From Porphyromonadaceae bacterium UBA7048 (GTDB lineage: Bacteria; Bacteroidota; Bacteroidia; Bacteroidales; Muribaculaceae): a stretch of DNA of 14,964 bases. Below the pieces are notes generated by a model. That model made no database searches. It was not told where the DNA came from and saw only the letters and a program-made list of their open reading frames with translations. Within the stretch, counting starts at the first letter, position 1. Each line of letters begins with the position of its first letter. Position numbers and translations under genes: made by a program. Below are positions 8,390-14,964 of the stretch, piece by piece. The stretch covers positions 166,790 through 181,753 of the forward strand of contig DLAL01000085.1 of NCBI GenBank assembly GCA_002493945.1. The letters are read 5' to 3'.

Positions 8390-8426
8390 AAAGCGGCCCG
8401 CTTCACTTCTGGAAGCGGGCCGCTTT
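8390..8426. terminator. Strong, probably bidirectional hairpin terminator
   Basis: A perfect 15-bp stem, AAAGCGGCCCGCTTC / GAAGCGGGCCGCTTT, has a 7-nt loop. It sits between the plus-strand fragment ending at 8358 and guaB on the minus strand ending at 8449. The plus side runs into TTTT; the minus side has only TTT. It can end transcripts arriving from both sides. Confidence 0.85.
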
Positions 8427-8448
8427 TGAGTATCTTTATCAGAGTGCC

Positions 8449-9927
8449 TCAGCCTCCGGTCGAGTAGTTGGGGGCTTCGGCTGTGATGGTCACATCGTGA
8501 GGATGGCTTTCGGCCACACCTGCATTGGTGATGCGCGTGAACTGCGCCTTGTGGAGCGCCGTGATGTCGGGAGCGCCGCAGTAGCCCATGCCTGCACGGA
8601 GACCGCCGAGCATCTGGTATACGACTTCGTAGAGGCTGCCCTTGAAGGGAACGCGCGCTGCGATGCCCTCGGGAACGAGCTTCTTGACGTCGGTCTCGTT
8701 GGCCTGGAAGTAGCGGTCCTTCGAACCCTTCTCCATGGCTTCGAGCGAGCCCATGCCGCGGTAGGTCTTGTACTTGCGGCCATTGAAGATGATGGTGTCG
8801 CCGGGAGATTCCTCCACACCTGCAAGCATACCTCCGAGCATGACTGCGTCGCCGCCTGCGGCGAGAGCCTTGACGATGTCGCCCGAGTAGCGGATGCCGC
8901 CGTCAGCGATGACAGGGACACCGGTGCCTTCGAGGGCGCGTGCCACGTCGTAGACTGCCGAAAGCTGGGGCACGCCCACGCCGGCTATGATACGCGTGGT
9001 GCAGATGGAGCCCGGGCCGATGCCGACCTTGACGCCGTCGGCACCGTGGTCGACGAGGTAGCGTGCGGCCTCGCCCGTGGCGATGTTGCCCACGACTACG
9101 TCGATTTCGGGATATTTGGCCTTGACTGCCTCGAGCACGCCTACGACACCGCGCGAATGGCCGTGGGCCGTGTCGATGACGATGGCGTCGACACCTGCGG
9201 CCACGAGGGCGTCCACACGGTCCATAGAGTCGCCGGTGACGCCTACGCCGGCAGCCACACGGAGACGGCCGCGGCTGTCCTTGCATGCGTTGGGTTTGTC
9301 CTTGGCCTTGGTGATGTCCTTATATGTGACAAGACCGATGAGCTTGCCGTCGGCATCTACGACGGGGAGCTTCTCGATCTTGTGCGACTGGAGGATATCT
9401 GCTGCTTCCTCGAGGTTGGTTGAAGAGGATGTGGTGACGAGGTTCTCGCTCGTCATGACCTCGTCGATGAGCCGTGCGGTGTTGCGCTCGAAGCGGAGGT
9501 CGCGGTTTGTGACGATGCCCACGAGCTTGCCGTCGGTGTCGACCACGGGAATACCGCCTATGTGATACTCGCTCATCATGTTGAGGGCATCAGCTACGGT
9601 GGAGCCGCGGAGGATGGTGACGGGGTCGTAAATCATGCCGTTCTCGGCGCGCTTTACGGCGTGAACCTGGCGTGCCTGCTCGGCGATGGACATATTCTTG
9701 TGGATGACACCCAGACCGCCTTCACGGGCGATGGCGATGGCCATGCGCCACTCGGTGACGGTGTCCATAGCCGCCGAAACGACGGGGACATTAAGGGTGA
9801 TATTGCGTGAAAACTTAGTGCGGAGATTGACTTCCCGCGGGAGGACTTCGGAGTATGCCGGAACCAACAGCACATCATCGAAAGTAAGTCCGTCCATTCT
9901 TACTCGGTCTGCAATAAAAGAACTCAT
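8449..9927 (-). CDS. guaB: IMP dehydrogenase
   Basis: Cytoplasmic enzyme that oxidises IMP to XMP with NAD+, the first committed step of GMP synthesis. At 492 residues it has the usual bacterial length and full architecture. The barrel start is DGLTFDDVLLVPAYSEVLP (12-30). Two CBS domains are inserted at about 95-150 and 155-210 (LRGSTVADALNMM, IGGIPVVD, IEKLPVVDADGKLIGLVTYKD). The catalytic loop is GIGPGSICTTR with Cys309 as nucleophile, the phosphate-binding segment is IADGGIRYSGD (340-350), and the mobile flap is YRGMGSLEAM (389-398) followed by GIAARVPFKG. It ends EAPNYSTGG. The ATG at 9927 is preceded by a full promoter with a short leader, so it is probably transcribed alone, between the dnaB hairpin upstream and the 8390-8426 hairpin downstream. 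No purine riboswitch fits in the short leader. Identity is very secure. Confidence 0.98.
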   Translation of the reverse strand: MSSFIADRVRMDGLTFDDVLLVPAYSEVLPREVNLRTKFSRNITLNVPVVSAAMDTVTEWRMAIAIAREGGLGVIHKNMSIAEQARQVHAVKRAENGMIYDPVTILRGSTVADALNMMSEYHIGGIPVVDTDGKLVGIVTNRDLRFERNTARLIDEVMTSENLVTTSSSTNLEEAADILQSHKIEKLPVVDADGKLIGLVTYKDITKAKDKPNACKDSRGRLRVAAGVGVTGDSMDRVDALVAAGVDAIVIDTAHGHSRGVVGVLEAVKAKYPEIDVVVGNIATGEAARYLVDHGADGVKVGIGPGSICTTRIIAGVGVPQLSAVYDVARALEGTGVPVIADGGIRYSGDIVKALAAGGDAVMLGGMLAGVEESPGDTIIFNGRKYKTYRGMGSLEAMEKGSKDRYFQANETDVKKLVPEGIAARVPFKGSLYEVVYQMLGGLRAGMGYCGAPDITALHKAQFTRITNAGVAESHPHDVTITAEAPNYSTGG

Positions 9928-9953
9928 CTTGGAGGAATGTGATTAATTGCACG

Positions 9954-9984
9954 CAAAGGTACGAATTTTTTTTCACATGGCAAA
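9954..9984 (-). promoter_or_regulatory. Bacteroidota-type promoter of guaB
   Basis: On the minus strand, TTTG (complement of 9981-9984) is followed by exactly 19 nt and then TACCTTTG (complement of 9954-9961), matching TTTG-N19-TAnnTTTG. The predicted start site lies about 20 nt upstream of the guaB ATG. Confidence 0.85.
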
Positions 9985-10017
9985 AGGTGAGTCAATTTTG
10001 CAAATTATTTCACCGAA

Positions 10018-10040
10018 AAGGCGCCCGGGAAGGACGCCTT
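10018..10040 (-). terminator. Terminator after dnaB
   Basis: On the minus strand AAGGCGTCC pairs with GGGCGCCTT (one T-G pair) around a short C/T loop, and TTTT follows. It lies just beyond the dnaB stop (10048) and before the guaB promoter, so it separates the two transcription units. Confidence 0.7.
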
Positions 10041-10047
10041 GAATGAG

Positions 10048-11616
10048 TCAGAACGGTTCGTCGGCTGCGGCCGGAGGAGTGTCCGGTGCACCGCCGGACA
10101 CGGGTATGCCGAGAGCCTCGGCATCGCGCGCGGCGCGCTCGGGGTCGGCCTGCGGAACCTCGTTGTCGCTGGCACCGCGGTAGGCGAATCCTCCGGAAGC
10201 CTGGTTGGGATCCTCCTCGTCCCAGTTCTCGAAGCGGACGAACTCCTTGCGGAAGAGCATGTCGACAGTGCCGACACCGCCGCTACGGTGCTTGGCGATG
10301 ATGAACTCGGCCTTGCCGCGGATGTTCTTGCCGTCCTCGTCCACGCCTGTGCGCGAGTAGTACTCCGGACGGTGGATGAAGCATACGATGTCGGCGTCCT
10401 GCTCTATGGCGCCGGACTCGCGGAGGTCGGAGAGCTGGGGGCGCTTGTCCTTGTTGCCTCGGTCCTCGAGCTTACGGTTGAGCTGCGACAGGGCGATGAC
10501 GGGGATGTCGAGTTCCTTGGCCAGCTGCTTGAGGGTTCGCGATATGGTCGACACTTCCTGCTCGCGCGAGCCGAGCTTGATGCCTGCGGTCATGAGCTGG
10601 AGGTAGTCGATGATGATGAGCTTGACGCCGTGCTCGCGGACGAGACGCCGTGCCTTGGTGCTGAGTTCCATGATGGAGAGGCCCGAGGTGTCGTCGACGT
10701 AGAGGGGCAGTCCCTGAAGGGTGCTCATGCGTGTGGTGAGCTGCGCCCAGTCGTGCTGGGTGAGGTCGCCGCTCTTGATTTTCTCGCCGGGCACCTCGCA
10801 GGCATTCGATATGAGACGGTTGACGAGCTGGAGGTTGCTCATCTCGAGCGAGAACACGGCCACGGGGTCGTTGTGCATGGCTATGTTCAGCGCCATCGAC
10901 AGAACGAAGGCCGTCTTGCCCATGGCAGGACGGGCGGCGATGATGATGAGGTCGGAGTTCTGCCAGCCGGAGGTCATCTTGTCAAGTCCGCGGAATCCCG
11001 TCGAGAGTCCGCTGAGGCCGGAATTGCGCTTGCGCGCCATGTCCATCTTCTCAAGCGCCTTCTGCAGGATAGGGTCAATCTGGGCGACTTCCTTCTTGAG
11101 ATTGCGCTGAGTGAGGTCGAAGAGATTGCGCTCGGCTTCCTGAAGGAGGTCGTCGACGTCGTTGCTCTCGTCGAAGGCCGAGTTCTCGACTTTAGAAGCG
11201 AAGGCTATGAGCTGACGGGCGAGATACTTCTGCGCCACGATGCGCGCGTGGAAGACGACGTGCGCCGCCGATGCCACATTCATACTCAGCTCGGCCACGA
11301 AAGCCACGCCGCCGACGGCCTCGATGTCGCCCGTCTGGCGGAGCTTCTCGTTGACGGTCATCATGTCGATAGGCTCCTGAGCCAGCCCGAGGGCCTGGAT
11401 GGCCTCGTAGACCTTGGCATGACGCGGTTCGTAGAAACTTTCGGGGCGGAGGATGTCGCAGACCTCGTTGAAGGCGTCCTTCTCAAGCATGAGCGCGCCC
11501 AGCACGGCGGCCTCGATGTCGACGGCACGCGGCACCAGCCGTCCGGCTACATCAGGCACGGCGGCCTGCTGGGGACGGCGGAAGGACCTGCGCTGATCGT
11601 TGTCAGTGTATGGCAT
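10048..11616 (-). CDS. dnaB: Replicative DNA helicase DnaB
   Basis: Hexameric ATP-driven helicase that unwinds DNA at the replication fork and contacts primase. At 522 residues it is slightly long for the family because of a low-complexity Pro/Ala/Asp tail (about 475-522). The N-terminal domain begins around RAVDIEAAVLGALML (30-44). The RecA-like motor follows the linker near 180-205 (GLSGLSTGFRGLDKMTSGW). Walker A is ARPAMGKTA (228-236), Walker B is LIIIDYLQLM (333-342), SREQEVSTISR is at 350-360, the VIALSQLNR sensor at 373-381, and DLRESGAIEQDAD at 397-409. No intein or insertion interrupts the motor motifs. The ATG at 11616 lies 23 nt after the OmpA-domain gene, so dnaB is the last gene of the pfkA-DUF4290-rimM run. 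I see no promoter in the gap. Confidence 0.97.
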   Translation of the reverse strand: MPYTDNDQRRSFRRPQQAAVPDVAGRLVPRAVDIEAAVLGALMLEKDAFNEVCDILRPESFYEPRHAKVYEAIQALGLAQEPIDMMTVNEKLRQTGDIEAVGGVAFVAELSMNVASAAHVVFHARIVAQKYLARQLIAFASKVENSAFDESNDVDDLLQEAERNLFDLTQRNLKKEVAQIDPILQKALEKMDMARKRNSGLSGLSTGFRGLDKMTSGWQNSDLIIIAARPAMGKTAFVLSMALNIAMHNDPVAVFSLEMSNLQLVNRLISNACEVPGEKIKSGDLTQHDWAQLTTRMSTLQGLPLYVDDTSGLSIMELSTKARRLVREHGVKLIIIDYLQLMTAGIKLGSREQEVSTISRTLKQLAKELDIPVIALSQLNRKLEDRGNKDKRPQLSDLRESGAIEQDADIVCFIHRPEYYSRTGVDEDGKNIRGKAEFIIAKHRSGGVGTVDMLFRKEFVRFENWDEEDPNQASGGFAYRGASDNEVPQADPERAARDAEALGIPVSGGAPDTPPAAADEPF

Positions 11617-11639
11617 AATAGGCGTACGGTGTGACAGGG

Positions 11640-12254
11640 CTATTTGCGCCTGGCCTTGTCAATAAAACTCTGAGTGGGAACGAAATAAATCTCGACACGG
11701 CGGTTGGCGGCGCGGTTGCGTACGCCGTTGTTCGAGGCAACGGGCTCGTCGGCGCCGAGTCCGTATGGCACGATGACACACTCGACAGTGCCTTCCTGGT
11801 CGGAAATGAACTTGTCGATGGCGCCGGCGCGCGCTTCGGTGATGCGGTCGGCATACTCGCTGTCGCCCGTATCGTCGGAGTGCACGGCGAGGATGACCTT
11901 ATAGTTGTCGTAGCGCTTGATGTACGGCAGGAGTCCGAGCAACTGCTTCCGGCCCGAATCGGTCAGACCGGTGCTGTTGGGAGCGAAGAGCCTGGCGCAC
12001 GGGACTGTGACCATCACCACCTCGCCCTTGCGGACTCCTGAGGCGGCATATCCGCGCTCCGAGAGAGCGCGGCGCAGCGACGCCATGGCCTCGGCCACCT
12101 TGTGGCTGTGCTTCTCCGCCACGGCAGGATGGCAGATGTTGGACTCTATGTCGACCGAATAAGGGTCAAACGGCTCCTCCGCACGAAGCACGGCCGCTCC
12201 GTGGACAAGAAGTGCCGCAGCAAAGACAATCTGACATAAGCGCTTGATATTCAT
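11640..12254 (-). CDS. OmpA-domain envelope protein
   Basis: Exported protein of 204 residues, probably periplasmic or tethered to the outer membrane, with a C-terminal OmpA-like peptidoglycan-binding domain. The signal peptide is MNIKRLCQIVFAAALLVHGA to about residue 25 (VLRA before EE). The Cys near the start is not in a lipobox, so it is probably not a lipoprotein. Residues ~85-195 match the OmpA fold: LTDSGRKQLLGLLPYIKRY, then VILAVHSDDTGD (the usual GHTDxxG with Ser for Thr), ITEARAGAIDKFI (the SxxRA helix) and NRAANRRVEIYF. The ligand-binding Asp and the Arg of the helix appear kept. The N-terminal part has no transmembrane beta-barrel and its role is unknown. It sits 26 nt after the small acidic gene and 23 nt before dnaB, so it is co-transcribed. 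A wall-anchoring role is inferred from the domain. Confidence 0.88.
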   Translation of the reverse strand: MNIKRLCQIVFAAALLVHGAAVLRAEEPFDPYSVDIESNICHPAVAEKHSHKVAEAMASLRRALSERGYAASGVRKGEVVMVTVPCARLFAPNSTGLTDSGRKQLLGLLPYIKRYDNYKVILAVHSDDTGDSEYADRITEARAGAIDKFISDQEGTVECVIVPYGLGADEPVASNNGVRNRAANRRVEIYFVPTQSFIDKARRK

Positions 12255-12280
12255 TACAGTCGAGGAGAAATCAGGTGAAC

Positions 12281-12574
12281 TTAAAGAATAAGACTTTCCT
12301 CGTACTGAATCTCGGCACGTATCATGGCGCTTACCTGCTCGGCGGTGAACGCTGTCGAGGGAGCGTTCTTGGAGAAGTAACCCATGATGTAGCCGGTCAT
12401 CTCTTCGATGTCCTCGTCGGCATATTCGTCGGCATCGATGTCAAGGTCGCCGTTCTCGTCGTAGTAGTCATAGATGAGGTCGAGCACCTCGCAGATTGCA
12501 TCTGTGTCGCGAAGGTTCTCGGGGAGAGTGGCCGCCATCAGTGCCACGGCTTCGGTTTCGTTGTATTCTTTCAT
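12281..12574 (-). CDS. Small acidic conserved hypothetical protein
   Basis: Cytoplasmic protein of 97 residues with no signal peptide or membrane segment. It is strongly acidic in the middle (YDYYDENGDLDIDADEYADEDIEE, about 34-57) and otherwise looks helical (ALMAATLPENLRDTDAICEVLDLIYDYY; FTAEQVSAMIRAEIQYEESL). Similar short acidic proteins occur in Bacteroidota, but I recognise no named family and no function. The Asp-rich stretch is not an evident EF-hand loop. The ATG at 12574 is 10 nt after the rimM stop and the stop is 26 nt before the OmpA-domain gene, which supports a real gene inside the operon. Confidence 0.8.
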   Translation of the reverse strand: MKEYNETEAVALMAATLPENLRDTDAICEVLDLIYDYYDENGDLDIDADEYADEDIEEMTGYIMGYFSKNAPSTAFTAEQVSAMIRAEIQYEESLIL

Positions 12575-12584
12575 AGCTTTATAA

Positions 12585-13127
12585 TTATAAGGAGAGCAGT
12601 CCCTCCGGAAGAGTCATCAGCACGACCCGCGAGTCGTGGTCGATATTCTCGATGAAATCGGCTACAGCCGGTATGAGGAGCGTGCCGCCGGGGGACGACA
12701 CGTGGAAGAGCAGATTCGGAGTGGAATCGTCGAAGTCGTCGATGACACCTATGCGCCGCGTGCAGCCGGTGCCCTCCTCCACCTCCACGGCATAGCCTAT
12801 GAGGTCCTCGAGATACACCTGACCGTCGTCGTCGGAGTCATCGCCGTCGTCAAGCAGAGCCGTCTCCACGCAGATATCACGTCCGGCCACCCGTGCGGCA
12901 TCCTCCTGCGAGAGGATGCCCTTGACGGTCAGCAGCCGCGACTCGGCGCCGCGCTCACGTACAGCCTCGATGCGGAAGGGCACCATCAGACCGTCGAGCT
13001 CTACGAAAAACGTATCGATGCCGTCCTCGGGGAAAATCCCGGCATCGAACAGCGCCGATATCTCGCCCTTGATGCCGTGAGGCTTCACGAGCGTGCCTAT
13101 GCGTGTGAGTTTGCTCCGGTCTATCAT
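12585..13127 (-). CDS. rimM: Ribosome maturation factor RimM
   Basis: RimM binds ribosomal protein S19 and helps mature the 30S head domain and process 16S rRNA. At 180 residues it has the normal length. The N-terminal RimM barrel starts with IGTLVKPHGIKGE (10-22), the family signature, and includes VKGILSQEDAARVAGRDICV (about 68-87). An Asp-rich linker (LLDDGDDSDDDGQ, about 91-103) precedes the PRC-barrel domain (YLEDLIGYAVE; LLFHVSSPGGTLLIPAVADFI), which ends in the typical LPEGLLSL. The ATG at 13127 overlaps the stop of the DUF4290 gene by four bases (ATGA), indicating translational coupling. The usual trmD partner is not next to it; gene order in Bacteroidales differs from that of Proteobacteria. 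Confidence 0.95.
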   Translation of the reverse strand: MIDRSKLTRIGTLVKPHGIKGEISALFDAGIFPEDGIDTFFVELDGLMVPFRIEAVRERGAESRLLTVKGILSQEDAARVAGRDICVETALLDDGDDSDDDGQVYLEDLIGYAVEVEEGTGCTRRIGVIDDFDDSTPNLLFHVSSPGGTLLIPAVADFIENIDHDSRVVLMTLPEGLLSL

Positions 13128-13714
13128 CTTTTTTTCTTCTTTTTACCTGAAGCCACAGGGGCCTGCTTGAACTCACACAGCTGCATCCGGTCGGGCGTCA
13201 CATGTATGGCACCGTGCGACATGGCGCGGAGGTCGGCGAATATGCGGGCATCCTCGACGTTGTCGTTCGACGCCGTGACGAGCGTCTTTTTCATCTGATT
13301 GGCGATGAGGACTATGAGGGCATCGCGTGCCTCGCCCTCCTCCATGTCGACAGCTGCCTCGACGAGCCCCTGGATGTAGCGTCCGTAGTGACGGAACGGC
13401 ATGCTGCCGGGACGCTCGGCCGGAACCGGCGCCGGACCGCCGTCGAAAGTCTCGGGCGCGACGTGCTCGAAGGGGAAGTCGACGTCAAGGGTGAAGTCGC
13501 TCATGATGAGGAGGTGGTCCCACAGCTTGCGACGGTACTCCACGGCATCGCCCTGGGAGGGGAAGAGAGTCAGCATGGCCTCGATGATAGCCTCCGCACA
13601 ACGGTTGCGTTCCTCGCGGTCGGCAATCGTCGTGCAGTGATCGACCATATTCTGGATGTTACGTCCGTACTCGGGAAGCACCAGACGCTTGAGATGATTC
13701 GTGTATGTGAGCAT
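13124..13714 (-). CDS. DUF4290 family protein
   Basis: Cytoplasmic protein of 196 residues that fits the Bacteroidota-specific DUF4290 family; its function is unknown. The N-terminal half carries the family text: LVLPEYGRNIQNMVDH, then EERNRCAEAIIEAMLTLFP and RRKLWDHLLIMSDFTLDVDFPFE. It continues with MPFRHYGRYIQGLVEAAV, which echoes the first YGRxIQ helix, so the domain may be an internal duplication. It ends with a lysine cluster (SGKKKKKR) that could bind nucleic acid, an idea based only on charge. No signal peptide. It starts 29 nt after pfkA and its TGA overlaps the rimM ATG. The link to rimM is common in the phylum and hints at a ribosome or RNA role, which is inference. Confidence 0.88.
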   Translation of the reverse strand: MLTYTNHLKRLVLPEYGRNIQNMVDHCTTIADREERNRCAEAIIEAMLTLFPSQGDAVEYRRKLWDHLLIMSDFTLDVDFPFEHVAPETFDGGPAPVPAERPGSMPFRHYGRYIQGLVEAAVDMEEGEARDALIVLIANQMKKTLVTASNDNVEDARIFADLRAMSHGAIHVTPDRMQLCEFKQAPVASGKKKKKR

Positions 13715-13743
13715 ATATAGGTTTTACGCGTTGCGCCGGCGAC

Positions 13744-14724
13744 TCAGATAGAGAGGCGGCGGAGGGTGTTGAGGAGCTCGCGGTTGACAGGCTTGTCATT
13801 CTTGATGGCCTTGGAGAACGGCACGTATACTATCTCGTCGTTCTTCACGCCTATCATGACGTTGCGCTGGTCTTCCATGAGAGCGTCGATGGCCGCAGCG
13901 CCCATGCGCGATGCAAGGATGCGGTCGTGAGCCGTGGGCGAGCCGCCTCGCTGGAGGTGTCCGAGGATAGACACGCGCACGTCGTAGCCGGGATACTCGT
14001 TCTTCACGCGCTCGGCCAGACCCATGGCGCCGCCGGTCACGGGGCTTTCGGCGACAAGGACTATCGAGGAGTTCTTGCTCTTGCGGAAGCCGTTCTGGAT
14101 GAGTTCGGCCAGCTGGTCGACCTCGGTCGATATTTCGGGGATAATGGCAGCCTCCGCACCCGATGCGATGGCGCCGTTGAGGGCGAGGAATCCTGCGTCG
14201 CGGCCCATCACCTCGATGAAGAAGAGACGCTCGTGGCTGGTGGCGGTGTCGCGGATTTTGTCGACACACTCCATGATAGTGTTCAGGGCGGTGTCGTAGC
14301 CTATGGTGGTATCGGTGCCGTAGAGGTCATTGTCGATAGTGCCCGGCAGACCGATGATGGGGAAGTTGAATTCGTTGGCGAAAATACGTGCGCCCGAGAG
14401 CGAGCCGTCGCCGCCGATGACCACGAGTGCGTCTATTTCGTGACGGCGGATGACGTCGTAAGCCAGCTGACGGCCTTCGGGAGTGGTGAACTCCTTGCAT
14501 CGGGCAGTCTTGAGAATCGTACCGCCCTGCTGAATGATGTTCGACACATTCTGAGTGCGGAAATCGACTATCTCATCGGCTATCAAGCCTTTATAGCCAC
14601 GGTATATACCTTTGACTTTCAGCCCGCTGAAAATAGCCGAACGGGTCACGGCACGGATAGCGGCATTCATACCGGGAGCATCGCCGCCGGATGTGAGAAT
14701 ACCTACACATTTTATTGCAGACAT
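13744..14724 (-). CDS. pfkA: ATP-dependent 6-phosphofructokinase
   Basis: Phosphorylates fructose 6-phosphate to fructose 1,6-bisphosphate in glycolysis. I choose the ATG at 14724 (MSAIKCVGILTSGGDAPGMN), giving 326 residues, close to the usual ~320. The frame extends to a TTG at 14790, but that extra stretch contains the promoter -7 box. Visible motifs are TSGGDAPGMN (11-20, ATP site), GIYRGYKGL (39-47), GGDGS (104-108, Mg-ATP), PGTIDND (127-133) with the catalytic Asp131, MGRDAGFLAL near 180, and LGHLQRGGSPTAHDR in the C-terminal half. Gly107 and Gly128 sit where ATP-using enzymes have glycine and PPi-using ones have Asp and Lys, so ATP is the probable donor. It heads the run of minus-strand genes down to dnaB. 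Confidence 0.96.
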   Translation of the reverse strand: MSAIKCVGILTSGGDAPGMNAAIRAVTRSAIFSGLKVKGIYRGYKGLIADEIVDFRTQNVSNIIQQGGTILKTARCKEFTTPEGRQLAYDVIRRHEIDALVVIGGDGSLSGARIFANEFNFPIIGLPGTIDNDLYGTDTTIGYDTALNTIMECVDKIRDTATSHERLFFIEVMGRDAGFLALNGAIASGAEAAIIPEISTEVDQLAELIQNGFRKSKNSSIVLVAESPVTGGAMGLAERVKNEYPGYDVRVSILGHLQRGGSPTAHDRILASRMGAAAIDALMEDQRNVMIGVKNDEIVYVPFSKAIKNDKPVNRELLNTLRRLSI

Positions 14725-14747
14725 ACGCAGTGATTTTTTAGAGAAAG

Positions 14748-14755
14748 CAAAGTTA
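14748..14755 (-). promoter_or_regulatory. Probable pfkA promoter -7 box
   Basis: The minus strand reads TAACTTTG (complement of 14748-14755), matching TAnnTTTG, about 24 nt upstream of the chosen ATG. No TTTG lies at the expected -33 distance, so the promoter is a half match. Confidence 0.6.
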
Positions 14756-14820
14756 CACATTTTATTCTGAACATCCGCAGCCGCGTCCAATCTTTTTTTG
14801 AAAAAAACTTCGTCAAAAAA

Positions 14821-14852
14821 TTTGGTGAATCCAAAAACAATTCATAACTTTG
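14821..14852 (+). promoter_or_regulatory. Bacteroidota-type promoter of the tRNA-Ser gene
   Basis: TTTG (14821-14824), 20 nt, then TAACTTTG (14845-14852) fits the phylum promoter pattern. The tRNA begins 24 nt further on, leaving a leader of under 20 nt. It diverges from the pfkA promoter. Confidence 0.8.
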
Positions 14853-14876
14853 CACTCGCAAACGCAAAAGACCAAT

Positions 14877-14963
14877 GGAAAGGTGCCGGAGTGGTCGATC
14901 GGGGCGGTCTCGAAAACCGTTGTACCCTTGCGGGTACCCAGGGTTCGAATCCCTGCCTTTCCG
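14877..14963 (+). tRNA. tRNA-Ser (anticodon CGA)
   Basis: Class II tRNA that reads UCG serine codons. The acceptor stem GGAAAGG (14877-14883) pairs with CCTTTCC (14956-14962), followed by the discriminator G14963. The D-arm region reads GCCGGAGTGGTCGATCGGGG. The anticodon stem is GCGGT/ACCGT around the loop CTCGAAA, giving CGA at 14911-14913. A long variable arm (GTACCC/GGGTAC) follows, as expected for serine, and the T-arm is CAGGGTTCGAATCCCTG. The window ends one base later, so I cannot see whether CCA is encoded. Confidence 0.95.
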
Positions 14964-14964
14964 C

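Noticed and set aside
9928..9953. Purine riboswitch in front of guaB
   Set aside because: The predicted leader is only about 20 nt, too short for an aptamer, and shows no hairpin.
10039..11634. Long plus-strand open frame of 531 codons opposite dnaB
   Set aside because: It is antisense to a certain dnaB gene and its translation is Val/Glu/Gly/His-rich with no domain; the open frame follows from GC-rich codon use on the other strand.
14725..14790. Upstream TTG start for pfkA, giving 348 residues
   Set aside because: The extra residues have no family counterpart and the DNA contains the TAACTTTG promoter box.

Overview
The window looks like chromosomal DNA of a Bacteroidales bacterium with a fairly GC-rich genome, probably Muribaculaceae or a close relative; the family-level call is inference. 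Three things point there. Promoters fit the Bacteroidota pattern TTTG-N19/20-TAnnTTTG (three full matches). No purine-rich Shine-Dalgarno sequence stands out at the starts examined. The gene families are typical of the phylum: a DUF4290 protein, large secreted proteins ending in a Por/T9SS-like C-terminal tail, and an Omp28-type protein.

The window has two halves. The left half (1-8360) is an accessory region for secreted proteins. From the left it holds three 62-bp tandem repeats, each of which reads as an intrinsic terminator on the minus strand. Next is a secreted YD-repeat-like protein (minus) with its own promoter. Then comes an 1106-residue secreted Ig-like repeat protein (minus). Its start codon overlaps by ATGA the stop of a damaged beta-propeller/Ig/Omp28-type gene. 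That damaged gene has a frameshift, probably an internal deletion, no signal peptide and no C-terminal tail. Its 5' end meets, near 7970-7985, the headless 3' end of another secreted-protein gene on the plus strand. This head-to-head join of two gene tails is the strangest structure in the window and suggests an inversion, another rearrangement, or a chimeric assembly.

The right half (8360-14964) is core housekeeping DNA. A perfect 15-bp hairpin separates it from the left half. guaB (IMP dehydrogenase) has its own promoter. Upstream of it is a tight minus-strand run: pfkA, a DUF4290 gene, rimM, a small acidic protein gene, an OmpA-domain protein gene and dnaB. Gaps are 29 nt or less, with one 4-nt overlap, and the run ends at a hairpin before the guaB promoter. 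It is probably one operon, or a few overlapping ones, led by the pfkA promoter. At the right edge a divergent tRNA-Ser(CGA) gene has its own promoter.

I found no convincing new defence or mobile system. The items most worth a second look are the terminator-like repeat array, the 7.98-kb junction and the multiply broken surface-protein gene.
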